A stretch of DNA of 64,000 bases from contig NZ_JAGGNW010000028.1 of NCBI RefSeq assembly GCF_018614875.1, positions 1-64,000 of the forward strand, given 5' to 3'. A program made the position numbers and the translations under genes. This document shows, piece by piece, positions 18,951 through 27,023 of the stretch. The notes below the pieces were generated by a model, which was given only the letters and a program-made list of their open reading frames with translations, was not told the DNA's origin and did not search any database. This DNA comes from Variovorax paradoxus (GTDB lineage Bacteria; Pseudomonadota; Gammaproteobacteria; Burkholderiales; Burkholderiaceae_C). Every line of letters begins with the position of its first letter. Position 1 is the stretch's first letter.

Positions 18951-19960
18951 CGGTGGCAGGCATGGGCACCACCCTCGGCGGACAGCCGATGCGCCTGCCC
19001 TTCGGGCCGGAGACGCTGCAGGCGCTCGCCACCCTGCAGCCATGGCGTTGCGCCGCACAGATCCTCACGCAGTGGCTGCTATGCGCGCTGGCCATCGCGG
19101 TGGCGGAGCGCCTGAAGCAGTGGCCGGTGACCGTCGCCGCGATGCTGGTCATCGCCACGCGGCAGCACGCGATGCTGGTGCTGATGCACGACGCATCGCA
19201 CTGCCTGCTCGCACGCAACCGCCGGTTCAACGACATCGTCGGCAACCTGCTGCTCGCCTTCCCGCTGACGCTCAGCGTGGCGCGCTACCGCGCGCATCAT
19301 TTCAGGCACCACCGCTACCTGAACGGCGAAGGCGACCCGGACCTCGCCGACTCGGTGATCCCCGCCACGCGCGGCCAGTTCCTCGCGCTGCTGCTGCGCG
19401 ATGCCTCGGGGCTCACCACCCTCGCGACCCTGCGCTCGGCCAACAGCTTCGGCATGCTGGGCCTGTTCTCGAAGCAGTCCCCGGGCAGCCAGCTCGACCG
19501 CGGCCTGGCGGTGGCCTTCATCGCGGCGGTGGCGACGCTCGCGGCCGGGTTCGGCGTGTGGCGCGAATTCATCCTGTACTGGCTGCTGCCCATCCTGCTG
19601 TTCATGCCCGCGATCCTGCGCGTTCGCGGCATCGCGGAGCACGGCGGGCGGCTCGGCAACCCGGCCGCAACCGCGGCGCGCAGCCTGCGGGTCGGATGGA
19701 TCGAACGTTTTCTCTGGGCGCCTTGCCACATCAACCGCCACTGGGAGCACCACAGCTGCCCGGCCGTGCCCAGCTACAAGCTGCCGCAACTCTCGCACTT
19801 GCTCGCGGCGGGCGATGCGGGGTGCGCGGCGGCCAATCCGACCCTGGGCTACTTCATCGGCCCGCGCTCGCTGATCCATGAACTCTACCCGGCCGACCGG
19901 CCGGCACCGGCGCACGCCACCGCGCCGGAGAAAGGCATGCATGGTCCTCACGGGAAGTGA
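18947..19960 (+). CDS. Membrane diiron desaturase/hydroxylase
   Basis: The protein has 337 residues, hydrophobic segments and three histidine boxes: HDASH (81-85), HHFRHH (117-122) and HWEHH within CHINRHWEHHS (260-270). These are the diiron ligands of fatty acid desaturases, alkane hydroxylases and related oxidases. It would use O2 and an electron donor in the inner membrane to desaturate or hydroxylate a substrate. In a specialised-metabolite operon the substrate need not be a lipid; desaturase-like enzymes occur in several antimetabolite pathways. Start overlaps the SDR stop by four bases. No dedicated ferredoxin is encoded nearby. Confidence 0.85.
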   Translation: MTVAGMGTTLGGQPMRLPFGPETLQALATLQPWRCAAQILTQWLLCALAIAVAERLKQWPVTVAAMLVIATRQHAMLVLMHDASHCLLARNRRFNDIVGNLLLAFPLTLSVARYRAHHFRHHRYLNGEGDPDLADSVIPATRGQFLALLLRDASGLTTLATLRSANSFGMLGLFSKQSPGSQLDRGLAVAFIAAVATLAAGFGVWREFILYWLLPILLFMPAILRVRGIAEHGGRLGNPAATAARSLRVGWIERFLWAPCHINRHWEHHSCPAVPSYKLPQLSHLLAAGDAGCAAANPTLGYFIGPRSLIHELYPADRPAPAHATAPEKGMHGPHGK

Positions 19961-20459
19961 GATCCGCCGCATGCGCGAGGCCGGCTCGATCGTCATCGAG
20001 CCCTTCGACGAGCGCCAGATCGAGCAGAACTCGTACGGCTGCTGCCTGGGCGCAGAGATCCTCGAATACAGCTCGGACCAGATCGATCCGCACCTCGGGC
20101 TCCAGGTGATCCGTCACACCATCCCCGAAGAGGGGCTGGTGTTGCATCCCAACCGCTTCTACCTCGGCCAGACGGCGGAGCGCATCGGCGGCGTGCACTT
20201 TGCCAGCGAGCTCTACGCCAATCTCTCGACCGCCCTGTGCGGCATGTTCATCCAGACCAGCGCACCGCTCGGCCATACGGGCGCGGTGATCTGCTGGACC
20301 CTCGAGATCGTCGTCACCCAACCGCTGCGCGTCTATGCCGGCGCGCGCATCGGCAAGGTTTGCTTCTGGACCAACCTCGGCGGAGAACTGACATATCAGG
20401 GCCGCTACGTGGGTTCGGAAGGTGTTGTTCCCTCGCGAATCATCATGGACCCCAAATGA
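19941..20459 (+). CDS. dCTP-deaminase-fold protein A (keeps catalytic Glu, lost Arg/Ser)
   Basis: This 172-residue member of the dCTP deaminase/dUTPase fold starts MVLTGSEIRR and ends VVPSRIIMDPK. Compared with E. coli Dcd from memory, its region YANLSTALCG (92-101) replaces the GRSSLARLG motif, so the two arginines and the first serine that bind the triphosphate and substrate are N94, L95 and L99. The catalytic glutamate is kept as E122 in CWTLEIV. It aligns residue for residue with the next protein, which shows the opposite loss. It is unlikely to be a normal dCTP deaminase alone. It overlaps the desaturase end by 20 bases. Confidence 0.8.
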   Translation: MVLTGSEIRRMREAGSIVIEPFDERQIEQNSYGCCLGAEILEYSSDQIDPHLGLQVIRHTIPEEGLVLHPNRFYLGQTAERIGGVHFASELYANLSTALCGMFIQTSAPLGHTGAVICWTLEIVVTQPLRVYAGARIGKVCFWTNLGGELTYQGRYVGSEGVVPSRIIMDPK

Positions 20460-21064
20460 TCCTCACCGGCACCGAAATCTCCCGACGCGTTCACAACGGC
20501 GACATCACCATCGCGCCGTTCCTCTCGAAGAACGTCAATCCCAACAGCTACAACTTCAGGCTGGCCGCCGACATGAAGGTGTACCAGGAGGGCGTGATCG
20601 ACATCAAGGAGGAAAAGCCCACCGACGACATCCACATCGGCCCCGAGGGCTTCGTGCTGGAGCCGATGCGGCTCTACCTCGCGACCACGGTGGAGACCAT
20701 GGGCAGCACGAAGTTCGTGCCGACCTACGCGGCGCGCTCGTCGATCGCGCGGCTCGGCATGTTCATCAACCTCTCGGCCTCGCTCGGCGACATCGGCTTC
20801 GTCGGCAAGTGGACCATCCAGCTGCTGGCCATCAACCGCATCCGAGTCTATGCCGGCATGGACATCGGGCAGATGATGTTCTGGGACGTGCAGGGCGACA
20901 TCGACCTCTACGACGGCAAGTACCAGGGCGCGACCGAGGCCTATGCCTCGCGCATCTTCATGGACTACCAGAAGAAGGCCCTGCCGGTGCCGATGGCGAT
21001 GCCCTCGCCGGTGCACCCGCTCGAGGTGGTCGATGCCCGCGCCGCCGAGCTCGACGGCGTATAG
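20456..21064 (+). CDS. dCTP-deaminase-fold protein B (keeps RSSxxR, catalytic Glu is Gln)
   Basis: This 202-residue dCTP-deaminase-like protein (MILTGTEISRR start) has an intact AARSSIARLG motif (92-101: R94, S95, R99) and the PGF-like DIGFVGKW turn. At the position of the catalytic glutamate it has Q122 (KWTIQLLA). Its numbering matches protein A through this region. The start overlaps protein A's stop by four bases, giving strict co-translation. Because dCTP deaminases are trimers with composite active sites, A and B could form a hetero-oligomer with mixed sites or a nucleotide sensor. A C-terminal tail of about 30 residues (KKALPVPMAM onwards) has no counterpart in A. Confidence 0.85.
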   Translation: MILTGTEISRRVHNGDITIAPFLSKNVNPNSYNFRLAADMKVYQEGVIDIKEEKPTDDIHIGPEGFVLEPMRLYLATTVETMGSTKFVPTYAARSSIARLGMFINLSASLGDIGFVGKWTIQLLAINRIRVYAGMDIGQMMFWDVQGDIDLYDGKYQGATEAYASRIFMDYQKKALPVPMAMPSPVHPLEVVDARAAELDGV

Positions 21065-21080
21065 GAAGGAACGGCACGCC

Positions 21081-23003
21081 ATGTCTTCCAAGTACCGGAC
21101 GCTCCTCGCCCTGTCGCATGCGGTTCCCGTGCCCGCGCTCTTCGCGCTCGACGATGCACAGCTGGCCGCGCTCTGGCCCAACCACCGCGCCATGCGCGAC
21201 GAGGCACAGGAGGTGTTCGCGAGCATCCGCCTCACCGCGGGTGCATTCCTGGACCGCGACCTCGACCGGCTCGATGCCGTGGCCGCGCCGCAATGGGCGC
21301 CCGATGCGGACGCCCGCCTGGCGGTGCACCTCACGGCGGCCGGTCTGTCGGCCGCGGACGCCCTGGCGGTGCGCTCTTCCGGCGGCATCGAGGACGGTGC
21401 TGCCCACAGTTTCGCCGGCATCTTCGAATCCGTGCTGCATGTCGAAGGCATGGCGGCGCTCAAGGAGGCACTCTCCGAGGTGTGGCGCTCCGCGTTTTCG
21501 CGCCGTGCGGCCGTCGAGCGACTGCGTTGCGGCCTGCTCGACGCACCGCTGGAAATGGCGGTGATCGTGCAGCGCATGGTCGCCGCGCGCTGGGCCGGCG
21601 TTGCCTTCAGCCACGACCCTATCGACGGCCGGCCCGAGATGCTGATCGAGGCCGTGAAGGGCGTGGGCGATGCATTGGTGTCCGGCGCCGCGGCTTCGCA
21701 GTCGGTGCGTTGGAGCGAGTTGGGCCTCGTCGGCGATGCGCCGCTGCGCGATGCGCGGGAGATGCTGGTCGAACTGGCCGCCATCGTGCGCACGGTCGAG
21801 GGGCAACTCGGCACCGCTGTCGACGTCGAATGGGCCTGCGACGGCGAGCGCGTGTGGGTGCTTCAGGGGCGGCCGATCACCTCGCTGCATGCGGCGGCGG
21901 ACGACGCGGCCCTCGCCGAGTGGACGGATCTCTATCTTGCGGCCGATGAAGACATCGCCGCCTTCCGGCCGCTACCGGCCTTCGCGAACTACTTCCGCTC
22001 CAAGCGCCGACCGCTGGCGCTGCTGGCGCACGCGCACGGCGTGGCCTCGGGCACGGCGCTGCTGGTGCGTGGCAATGCGGGCGGCTTCGAGGAGGCCTCA
22101 CGCATGCAAGCGCTCTGCGCGCGCTTCGGCGAAGACAGCGTGGTGCTCGACTTTTCCGACGGCCTGAGGCAGCAGGTTCTGCCCACCGGTGAACTGGCGT
22201 CGCGCCTGCGGCAGGTGCTGGGCACGAAGGCATCGACCTTCGTGATCCGCGACTACGTGCGCGGCGACTGGGGACTCATCACCCAGCCCACCGAAGACGG
22301 TGGCGTGCTCTGCGAATGTTCCGCCGACGGCCTGCTGGCGATCAACCGTGGGTCAGCCCAAACGCAGGTGTTCTTTATCGGCTGCGACCGACAGGTAACC
22401 GGCGCGCAATCCGCCGCGGCCGCGCCATTCGGCGCGCGCGAACGCGAACAGCTGCACCGCGCCACCCACGCGGCGGTGGCGCGTTTCGGGCCGGTCCAAC
22501 TCGAATGGGTAAGCGATGCGGGGCAGTTGAGGCTGATCGACTTTTCACCGATCAAGAGCCTGCACGTCGCGCTGGGCGACGACGGCCACGAGGAGGACGG
22601 CCGGCGGACGATCTCCCCCGGTTTTGCGCACGGCGCGGCGCTGGTGGTGCTGGCCGACAGGCAGCTGGAAGACATCAGCATTGCCGCGACCGTGTCGATC
22701 ATCCACATGCCGAGCGCGGAGAGTCTCGGCCCGGCCATCGTCCGGTTGGCGGAGCGGGCGCGCGCAGGCGGCGGATCGATGATCGTCGTGGCCCCGCGCC
22801 CCTATGCCGCGCTGGCGGCGCTCATCCCGTATGTCTCGGGCTTCGTGTTCGAGCAGGCCTCGATGCTGTGCCACCTCGCGATCCTGCTCCGGGAAGGCCA
22901 GGTGCCCGCGGTCGCCTCTCGCGCGCTCTACGCGCGCGGCCTCGAAGGCGAGAGCCTGACGATCGAGGCCCGCGCGGTACGCACCAGCCGGGAGACGGCG
23001 TGA
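21081..23003 (+). CDS. PEP-synthase-like dikinase (ATP-grasp plus phospho-His domain)
   Basis: This 640-residue protein starts with a PPDK/PEP-synthase ATP-binding domain (VRSSGGIEDGAAHSFAGIF, 97-115; VEWACDGERVWVLQGRP, 249-265). A middle region follows with FVIRDYVRGDWGLI and VQLEWVSDAGQLRLIDFSP, and the C-terminal swivelling domain carries ASMLCHLAILLREGQVPAV with H598 at the phospho-histidine position. It lacks the C-terminal TIM barrel of true PEP synthase. The layout is that of rifampin-phosphotransferase-like enzymes, which turn ATP into AMP, Pi and a phosphorylated substrate. Its likely job is phosphorylation of a pathway intermediate. PPDK-like genes occur in phosphoramidate toxin loci such as phaseolotoxin (from memory). 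It starts 17 bases after protein B. Confidence 0.8.
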   Translation: MSSKYRTLLALSHAVPVPALFALDDAQLAALWPNHRAMRDEAQEVFASIRLTAGAFLDRDLDRLDAVAAPQWAPDADARLAVHLTAAGLSAADALAVRSSGGIEDGAAHSFAGIFESVLHVEGMAALKEALSEVWRSAFSRRAAVERLRCGLLDAPLEMAVIVQRMVAARWAGVAFSHDPIDGRPEMLIEAVKGVGDALVSGAAASQSVRWSELGLVGDAPLRDAREMLVELAAIVRTVEGQLGTAVDVEWACDGERVWVLQGRPITSLHAAADDAALAEWTDLYLAADEDIAAFRPLPAFANYFRSKRRPLALLAHAHGVASGTALLVRGNAGGFEEASRMQALCARFGEDSVVLDFSDGLRQQVLPTGELASRLRQVLGTKASTFVIRDYVRGDWGLITQPTEDGGVLCECSADGLLAINRGSAQTQVFFIGCDRQVTGAQSAAAAPFGAREREQLHRATHAAVARFGPVQLEWVSDAGQLRLIDFSPIKSLHVALGDDGHEEDGRRTISPGFAHGAALVVLADRQLEDISIAATVSIIHMPSAESLGPAIVRLAERARAGGGSMIVVAPRPYAALAALIPYVSGFVFEQASMLCHLAILLREGQVPAVASRALYARGLEGESLTIEARAVRTSRETA

Positions 23004-24223
23004 GCGAACCCGTCTACTTCCTCGTGCACGCGAACGCTGCGCCGCAGGAGCTCGTGGCCATCCTGGTGTGCAACGGCACCGCCTTGCGCAAGGGCCCGAA
23101 CAGCTTCTACGTGCGCGGCGGAGATCTCCGGCTGCAGGCCGTCTGGCTCGCCGATGGACGCTGCGAGGCCCCACCGACGGATTCGCCGGCCTTCGAGTAC
23201 CGCAGCTTCAGCGCAGCGCAGCGCACGGCCAGCCGCAGCTTCTGCGCCTGGCTCTGCGCGCGGTATCCAACGCTGGGGTCCGCGCTCGATGCCGGTGCCG
23301 GCCTTCCGCCGCGCATTGCGCCGACCATCGTCGCCACCCGCGAAGGCGACTCGCTCGCTTTCCAACACTTCGTGCAGCAGGGCGAACTCGGCAGCCTGTT
23401 CGTGCGCTACCGCGACGAGGCGATGCCCGATGCGCCGCTGGCCTGGCGCCACTTCGACAGCCTGCTCGCAAGCCACGCACCCGTGCTCGCCGCGCTGCGC
23501 CCCGCGCTCGGCGACGAGTGCTGGTACACCAAGTGGCGACCCGACCTGGAGATGGAGCGCAAGTTCACCTTTCGGGGCATTCCCGACACCTGGCGCCTGC
23601 TAATGGCCTTCCACGACGCCATCGCCGACGGCGCGCTGCCCGACTTCGTGCCCGAGATCGACCGCGAGATCCAGGTCTGGGACTACGAGCAGCACATCTT
23701 CGAGGTGCTGGGTGCCAATGCAGAGAGCGGCTACGTCGCCTACATCCCCCAGGCGGACGGCCGCATGACCGTCAAGCGCAAGTGGTTCATCGAGAACAGC
23801 GAGGTGCGCCGCGAATCCCTATGGGGCAACCTGACGCTCGGAATGAACGACATCGAGGCGCATGTGCGCACACTGACGTCCGAGGCCACGCGGCGGTTGC
23901 CCTCGTACCGGCGCAAGCGCTTCGACGCGCAGTTCGAATCGCTCGCCACCGGCAACATCTTCGGCATCTACATGGACGTGTGCCGCACGCTCGACGATGC
24001 GCATTCCTTCTCGCAGTGCGAGGTCGAGTACTGCCGAACGCGCAGCTTCGGCGAGCTGCGCGGGCTGCAGCCGGACTTCGACACCATATCGCGCTTCGTG
24101 GGTGCGTCGCTCGCGCGTTGGGGGCAGGCGCACCAGCAGGATCTGTACTCCAAGCTCGACTTCGTGCGCGAGATTGCGGACGCCGGCCAAGCGGAAACCG
24201 AACCCGAGCGGAGAGTTGCATGA
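23000..24223 (+). CDS. CYTH-like (triphosphate tunnel) protein, canonical-motif member
   Basis: This 407-residue protein starts with GTG, overlapping the dikinase stop by four bases. The N-terminal 175 residues are unrecognised. From 183 on it shows landmarks of the CYTH/triphosphate tunnel fold: E184-M-E186-R-K188 (the ExExK signature), basic strand MTVKRKWF (256-263), then QFESLATGNIFGIYMDV (311-327) and CEVEYCRTRS (340-349). CYTH proteins bind triphosphates or organic phosphates and include adenylate cyclases and triphosphatases. Processing of a nucleotide or phosphorylated intermediate would fit the operon. The assignment rests on motif order only; a structure prediction would settle it. 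Confidence 0.55.
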   Translation: MSEPVYFLVHANAAPQELVAILVCNGTALRKGPNSFYVRGGDLRLQAVWLADGRCEAPPTDSPAFEYRSFSAAQRTASRSFCAWLCARYPTLGSALDAGAGLPPRIAPTIVATREGDSLAFQHFVQQGELGSLFVRYRDEAMPDAPLAWRHFDSLLASHAPVLAALRPALGDECWYTKWRPDLEMERKFTFRGIPDTWRLLMAFHDAIADGALPDFVPEIDREIQVWDYEQHIFEVLGANAESGYVAYIPQADGRMTVKRKWFIENSEVRRESLWGNLTLGMNDIEAHVRTLTSEATRRLPSYRRKRFDAQFESLATGNIFGIYMDVCRTLDDAHSFSQCEVEYCRTRSFGELRGLQPDFDTISRFVGASLARWGQAHQQDLYSKLDFVREIADAGQAETEPERRVA

Positions 24224-25344
24224 ACGAGGCGAGCTCGATGATCGTTTTCGGCAACTGGCGCGTGCGCCACGCCGAGCCCTCGCCCGAAGCGGCACGGCGG
24301 TTGCGCGTGCAGCGCGTGGCCGTCCGTTCGGGCGCCCGCGCGGCCCAGGTGGACTGCCGCGGCGCGCATGTGCTCGTCGCGCATTGCGTGGATGAGACAT
24401 GGCAGCCCTACCCCGATGCCAGCACACCCGTGACCGGCTGCAACATCGACCCCGACTGGGTACCACTTGCCCATGTCGACATCGATGACGGGTTGATGCA
24501 CATCAGGCACCTGATCGACCGGGCCGACCGCCACGTAGCGCATTTCATCGCGCCGCCGGTGCCGGTGCCGCCTTTCGCACCGCCACTGCTGTACGAGCAG
24601 TTGTGGCAGGCATTTCAGGCAAACCACCTGCAGACCAGCAACTACGAGTGCTATTACGCCGTGCATGCCGCGCCAGAGGAGCTGCACGTGGCCATCGATT
24701 CCACGGCACCGCTCGACGTGCTGGCACTCGGCGACGCATGGCTGGACGAACTCGGCGCCGACATCGCTTCGCACTTCGTCGCGCAGATCGGGGACGAGTT
24801 GCAGCACGGCAGCCACGACAATGTCCTGTGCCAGGTGCTACCTCATCTCGAGGGCGGTTGCGGATGGGCCAATGCCGCGATCTTCAGCCGCAAGCGCCGC
24901 GCCACGGTGCTCGAGCCGCTGGCTGAGTTCAGCGTGGTGCTGCGGCAGGACAACTGCATGCCGTGGACGGAACAACGCCACCCCGACCAACGCTACGGTA
25001 CGGCGGTCGAGGTCGATCTCGCACAGCATTTGGACCTGCCACTGCGGCCAGTCGTGCGTTGGCGCCACACGCGGGCGAGTTCGGGTTGCGAGTCACTCGA
25101 AACGGGCAATCTCTTCAGCGTGGGATTTTCCTGCGCGCAGGCTGCCGCGCCCGTGTTTTGGTGCGCGATCGGCTATCTGCGCACCCGCGGCGATGGCAGC
25201 GCCGCGCTCGTCGCGCAGGAACAGGCCGCGCTGCGCGACAAAGTCCTGCAATTTCTCCGACGGCAAGGCCTCGACGCACAAACTGCCTCCGGAGGCATCG
25301 CCATTTTGTATGAACGCATTGCAGAAGGAAGCCTCCGCCCATGA
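24220..25344 (+). CDS. Diverged paralog of the CYTH-like protein
   Basis: This 374-residue protein overlaps the preceding gene by four bases. It has no recognised domain but shares landmarks with its neighbour: CESLETGNLFSVGF (290-303) against FESLATGNIFGIYM, then WCAIGYLRTRG (314-324) against CEVEYCRTRS, and a basic FSRKRRATV strand. At the position of the neighbour's ExExK motif it reads ECYYA (143-147), so the second acid and the lysine are gone. It is therefore probably a non-catalytic partner or a binding subunit. The N-terminal half differs from the neighbour. Confidence 0.5.
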   Translation: MNEASSMIVFGNWRVRHAEPSPEAARRLRVQRVAVRSGARAAQVDCRGAHVLVAHCVDETWQPYPDASTPVTGCNIDPDWVPLAHVDIDDGLMHIRHLIDRADRHVAHFIAPPVPVPPFAPPLLYEQLWQAFQANHLQTSNYECYYAVHAAPEELHVAIDSTAPLDVLALGDAWLDELGADIASHFVAQIGDELQHGSHDNVLCQVLPHLEGGCGWANAAIFSRKRRATVLEPLAEFSVVLRQDNCMPWTEQRHPDQRYGTAVEVDLAQHLDLPLRPVVRWRHTRASSGCESLETGNLFSVGFSCAQAAAPVFWCAIGYLRTRGDGSAALVAQEQAALRDKVLQFLRRQGLDAQTASGGIAILYERIAEGSLRP

Positions 25345-26390
25345 TGAACAGCCTGTTAACCAACACCGTGTTCAGCCTGCGCCTGCGGGCGGGCGACGTA
25401 TCGAACCCGCTGGCGATGCGCCTGCGAACATTTCTCTCGCCCTATCTCTGGGCCGGCACCGGGGACGGCACGCCGGACCTGGCGCTCGACCTGCATGCCG
25501 CCGCCGACTTCCGGCCTGAATGGTGCGCCCTCTGCATCGCACCGATGACGATCCGCGAAACCTACGCCATCGGCTTCACGCTCAAGGTGGTGCGCGGCGT
25601 GATGGAAGACGGCACGCAGCTCGCATGGGATGCGGACATGCGCGTGGGGTACCGCTACAGCATCGCGCGGCGCGAAGTCGCGTTCTATGGCGACGAGGCG
25701 ACGGCTTTCATCCATCTGATCGAACTCGTGCGCTACTTCGGCCTGCTGGTCGAGCAGGCCAAGGGTACGGCCGTTCTGCACAGCTCGGCCGTGTTCGACG
25801 AGAAGACCGGTGGCGTGATCGCCATCGCGGGCGTCAAGGGTGCAGGCAAGACCACCACCATGCTCGACCTCGTGCTCGGGCAGGGCCATCGCTATTTTTC
25901 GGGTGACAAGCTGCTGCTGGACGTGGTGGATGGCCGGCTGCGCGCGCGTGGCTGGCCTGACTATCCGCACGTCGGCCTGGGCTCGCTGCGGCAGCACCCG
26001 GCACTGGTCGAACGGCTCGGCAGCCAGGCCGTCGCGGCTTTGGACGCCACGCGCCCCGACTCCGACAAGATCCTGCTTACCCCCGAGGCCTTTGCCAGCG
26101 CCGTCGGTCGCAGCCCCATTGGCAGCGGCTGGCTCGAGCGCATCGTGCTGCCAGAGGTCGCGGTGGACGCGGCGCTCCGCGCAAGGCCGCTGCGCGGCGA
26201 GGAGATCGACGACGTGCTCGGCGATCCGCGCATCTTCGAGTGGCCGCACACCTTCATCACGTCGACCTGGCACGGCATCCCGCCGGCCGACTGCGCGATG
26301 GAGCGGCGCGTCGCCGCGCCTGTTGCCGCCGCGCTGGGCACCCTCCCCTGGATCAGCACACCCGGGCGCGCGGCTCTGGTCGATGCCTGA
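25341..26390 (+). CDS. HPr-kinase-like P-loop protein
   Basis: This 349-residue protein starts ATGATG, overlapping the previous stop. It has LHSSAVF (146-152) just before a Walker A loop GVKGAGKTT (164-172) and an acidic SGDKLLLDV (187-195), the arrangement of HPr kinase/phosphorylase C-terminal domains. HPrK-like proteins in biosynthetic clusters (for example lasso peptide loci) phosphorylate small substrates or peptides and are not carbon-catabolite regulators. Here it probably phosphorylates a pathway intermediate using ATP. No PqqD-like or precursor-peptide gene accompanies it. The N-terminal 140 residues are not recognised. Confidence 0.7.
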   Translation: MMNSLLTNTVFSLRLRAGDVSNPLAMRLRTFLSPYLWAGTGDGTPDLALDLHAAADFRPEWCALCIAPMTIRETYAIGFTLKVVRGVMEDGTQLAWDADMRVGYRYSIARREVAFYGDEATAFIHLIELVRYFGLLVEQAKGTAVLHSSAVFDEKTGGVIAIAGVKGAGKTTTMLDLVLGQGHRYFSGDKLLLDVVDGRLRARGWPDYPHVGLGSLRQHPALVERLGSQAVAALDATRPDSDKILLTPEAFASAVGRSPIGSGWLERIVLPEVAVDAALRARPLRGEEIDDVLGDPRIFEWPHTFITSTWHGIPPADCAMERRVAAPVAAALGTLPWISTPGRAALVDA

Positions 26391-26411
26391 ACGCCCGAGG
26401 GAGTACAGCGC

Positions 26412-27023
26412 ATGCCGGATCACATCTCTACGGAACCGGCCACATCGCGCCCGTTCCTCGGCCTGTGTCTCGTGGCGCCGAGCGGCTCGGGCAAGAGCAC
26501 GACCGCGCAGCTGATCCGCCACTGGCTGATCACGCGCGGGCATTCGGTCGAGGTCGTGAAGCTGGCCGAGCCGCTGTATCGCATCCAGGCGATGTTCTAT
26601 GCCGAGGCCGGCATCGCCCTTACGCCCGAGACGCAAGACCAGGAACTGCTCGAAAGCGTGGCCACGCAGCTGCGCGCCATCCATGCGCGCGCGCTGTCCG
26701 ACGGTTTCCTGCGGCGCCTGGCGGCCTCGCGCGCCGACGTGGTGATCAACGACGACCTGCGCGACGACCGCATCGACTGGCCTGCGTTGCGCGCGGCGGG
26801 CTTTCGGGTGATCAAGGTGGCGGCGCGCGCGGAGGTTCGCGCGCAACGGCTGGCCGAACGGAACGATCTCAGCGTCGTGAAGGACAGTCCGCTCGACCTG
26901 CAGATGGCACGCATCGAGGCCGATTACGTGCTCACCAACAACGGCAGCCTCGCGGCGTTGGAGGCACAGGTGGACGGCCTCTGCAGACTTCTGGTCGGCG
27001 AGCGCGCGGAGGCCGCAGCATGA
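26412..27023 (+). CDS. P-loop nucleotide/small-molecule kinase
   Basis: This 203-residue protein has a Walker A loop APSGSGKSTTAQL (22-34), a central DVVINDDLRDDRID region in the Walker B/substrate area, and an ARAEVRAQRLAER lid-like helix. The order resembles deoxynucleoside monophosphate kinases and dephospho-CoA kinases. It would transfer phosphate from ATP to a nucleotide or other small phosphate acceptor. It starts 21 bases after the HPrK-like gene with GAGGGAG ahead of the ATG. The presence of two kinases of different folds, a dikinase and several phosphatases in one operon suggests ordered phosphorylation and dephosphorylation. Confidence 0.65.
   Translation: MPDHISTEPATSRPFLGLCLVAPSGSGKSTTAQLIRHWLITRGHSVEVVKLAEPLYRIQAMFYAEAGIALTPETQDQELLESVATQLRAIHARALSDGFLRRLAASRADVVINDDLRDDRIDWPALRAAGFRVIKVAARAEVRAQRLAERNDLSVVKDSPLDLQMARIEADYVLTNNGSLAALEAQVDGLCRLLVGERAEAAA

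Noticed and set aside
19941..21064. Annotating both dCTP-deaminase-like genes simply as dcd
   Set aside because: Each lacks residues thought to be essential in E. coli Dcd, and they sit inside a specialised operon, so ordinary dCTP deamination is doubtful.
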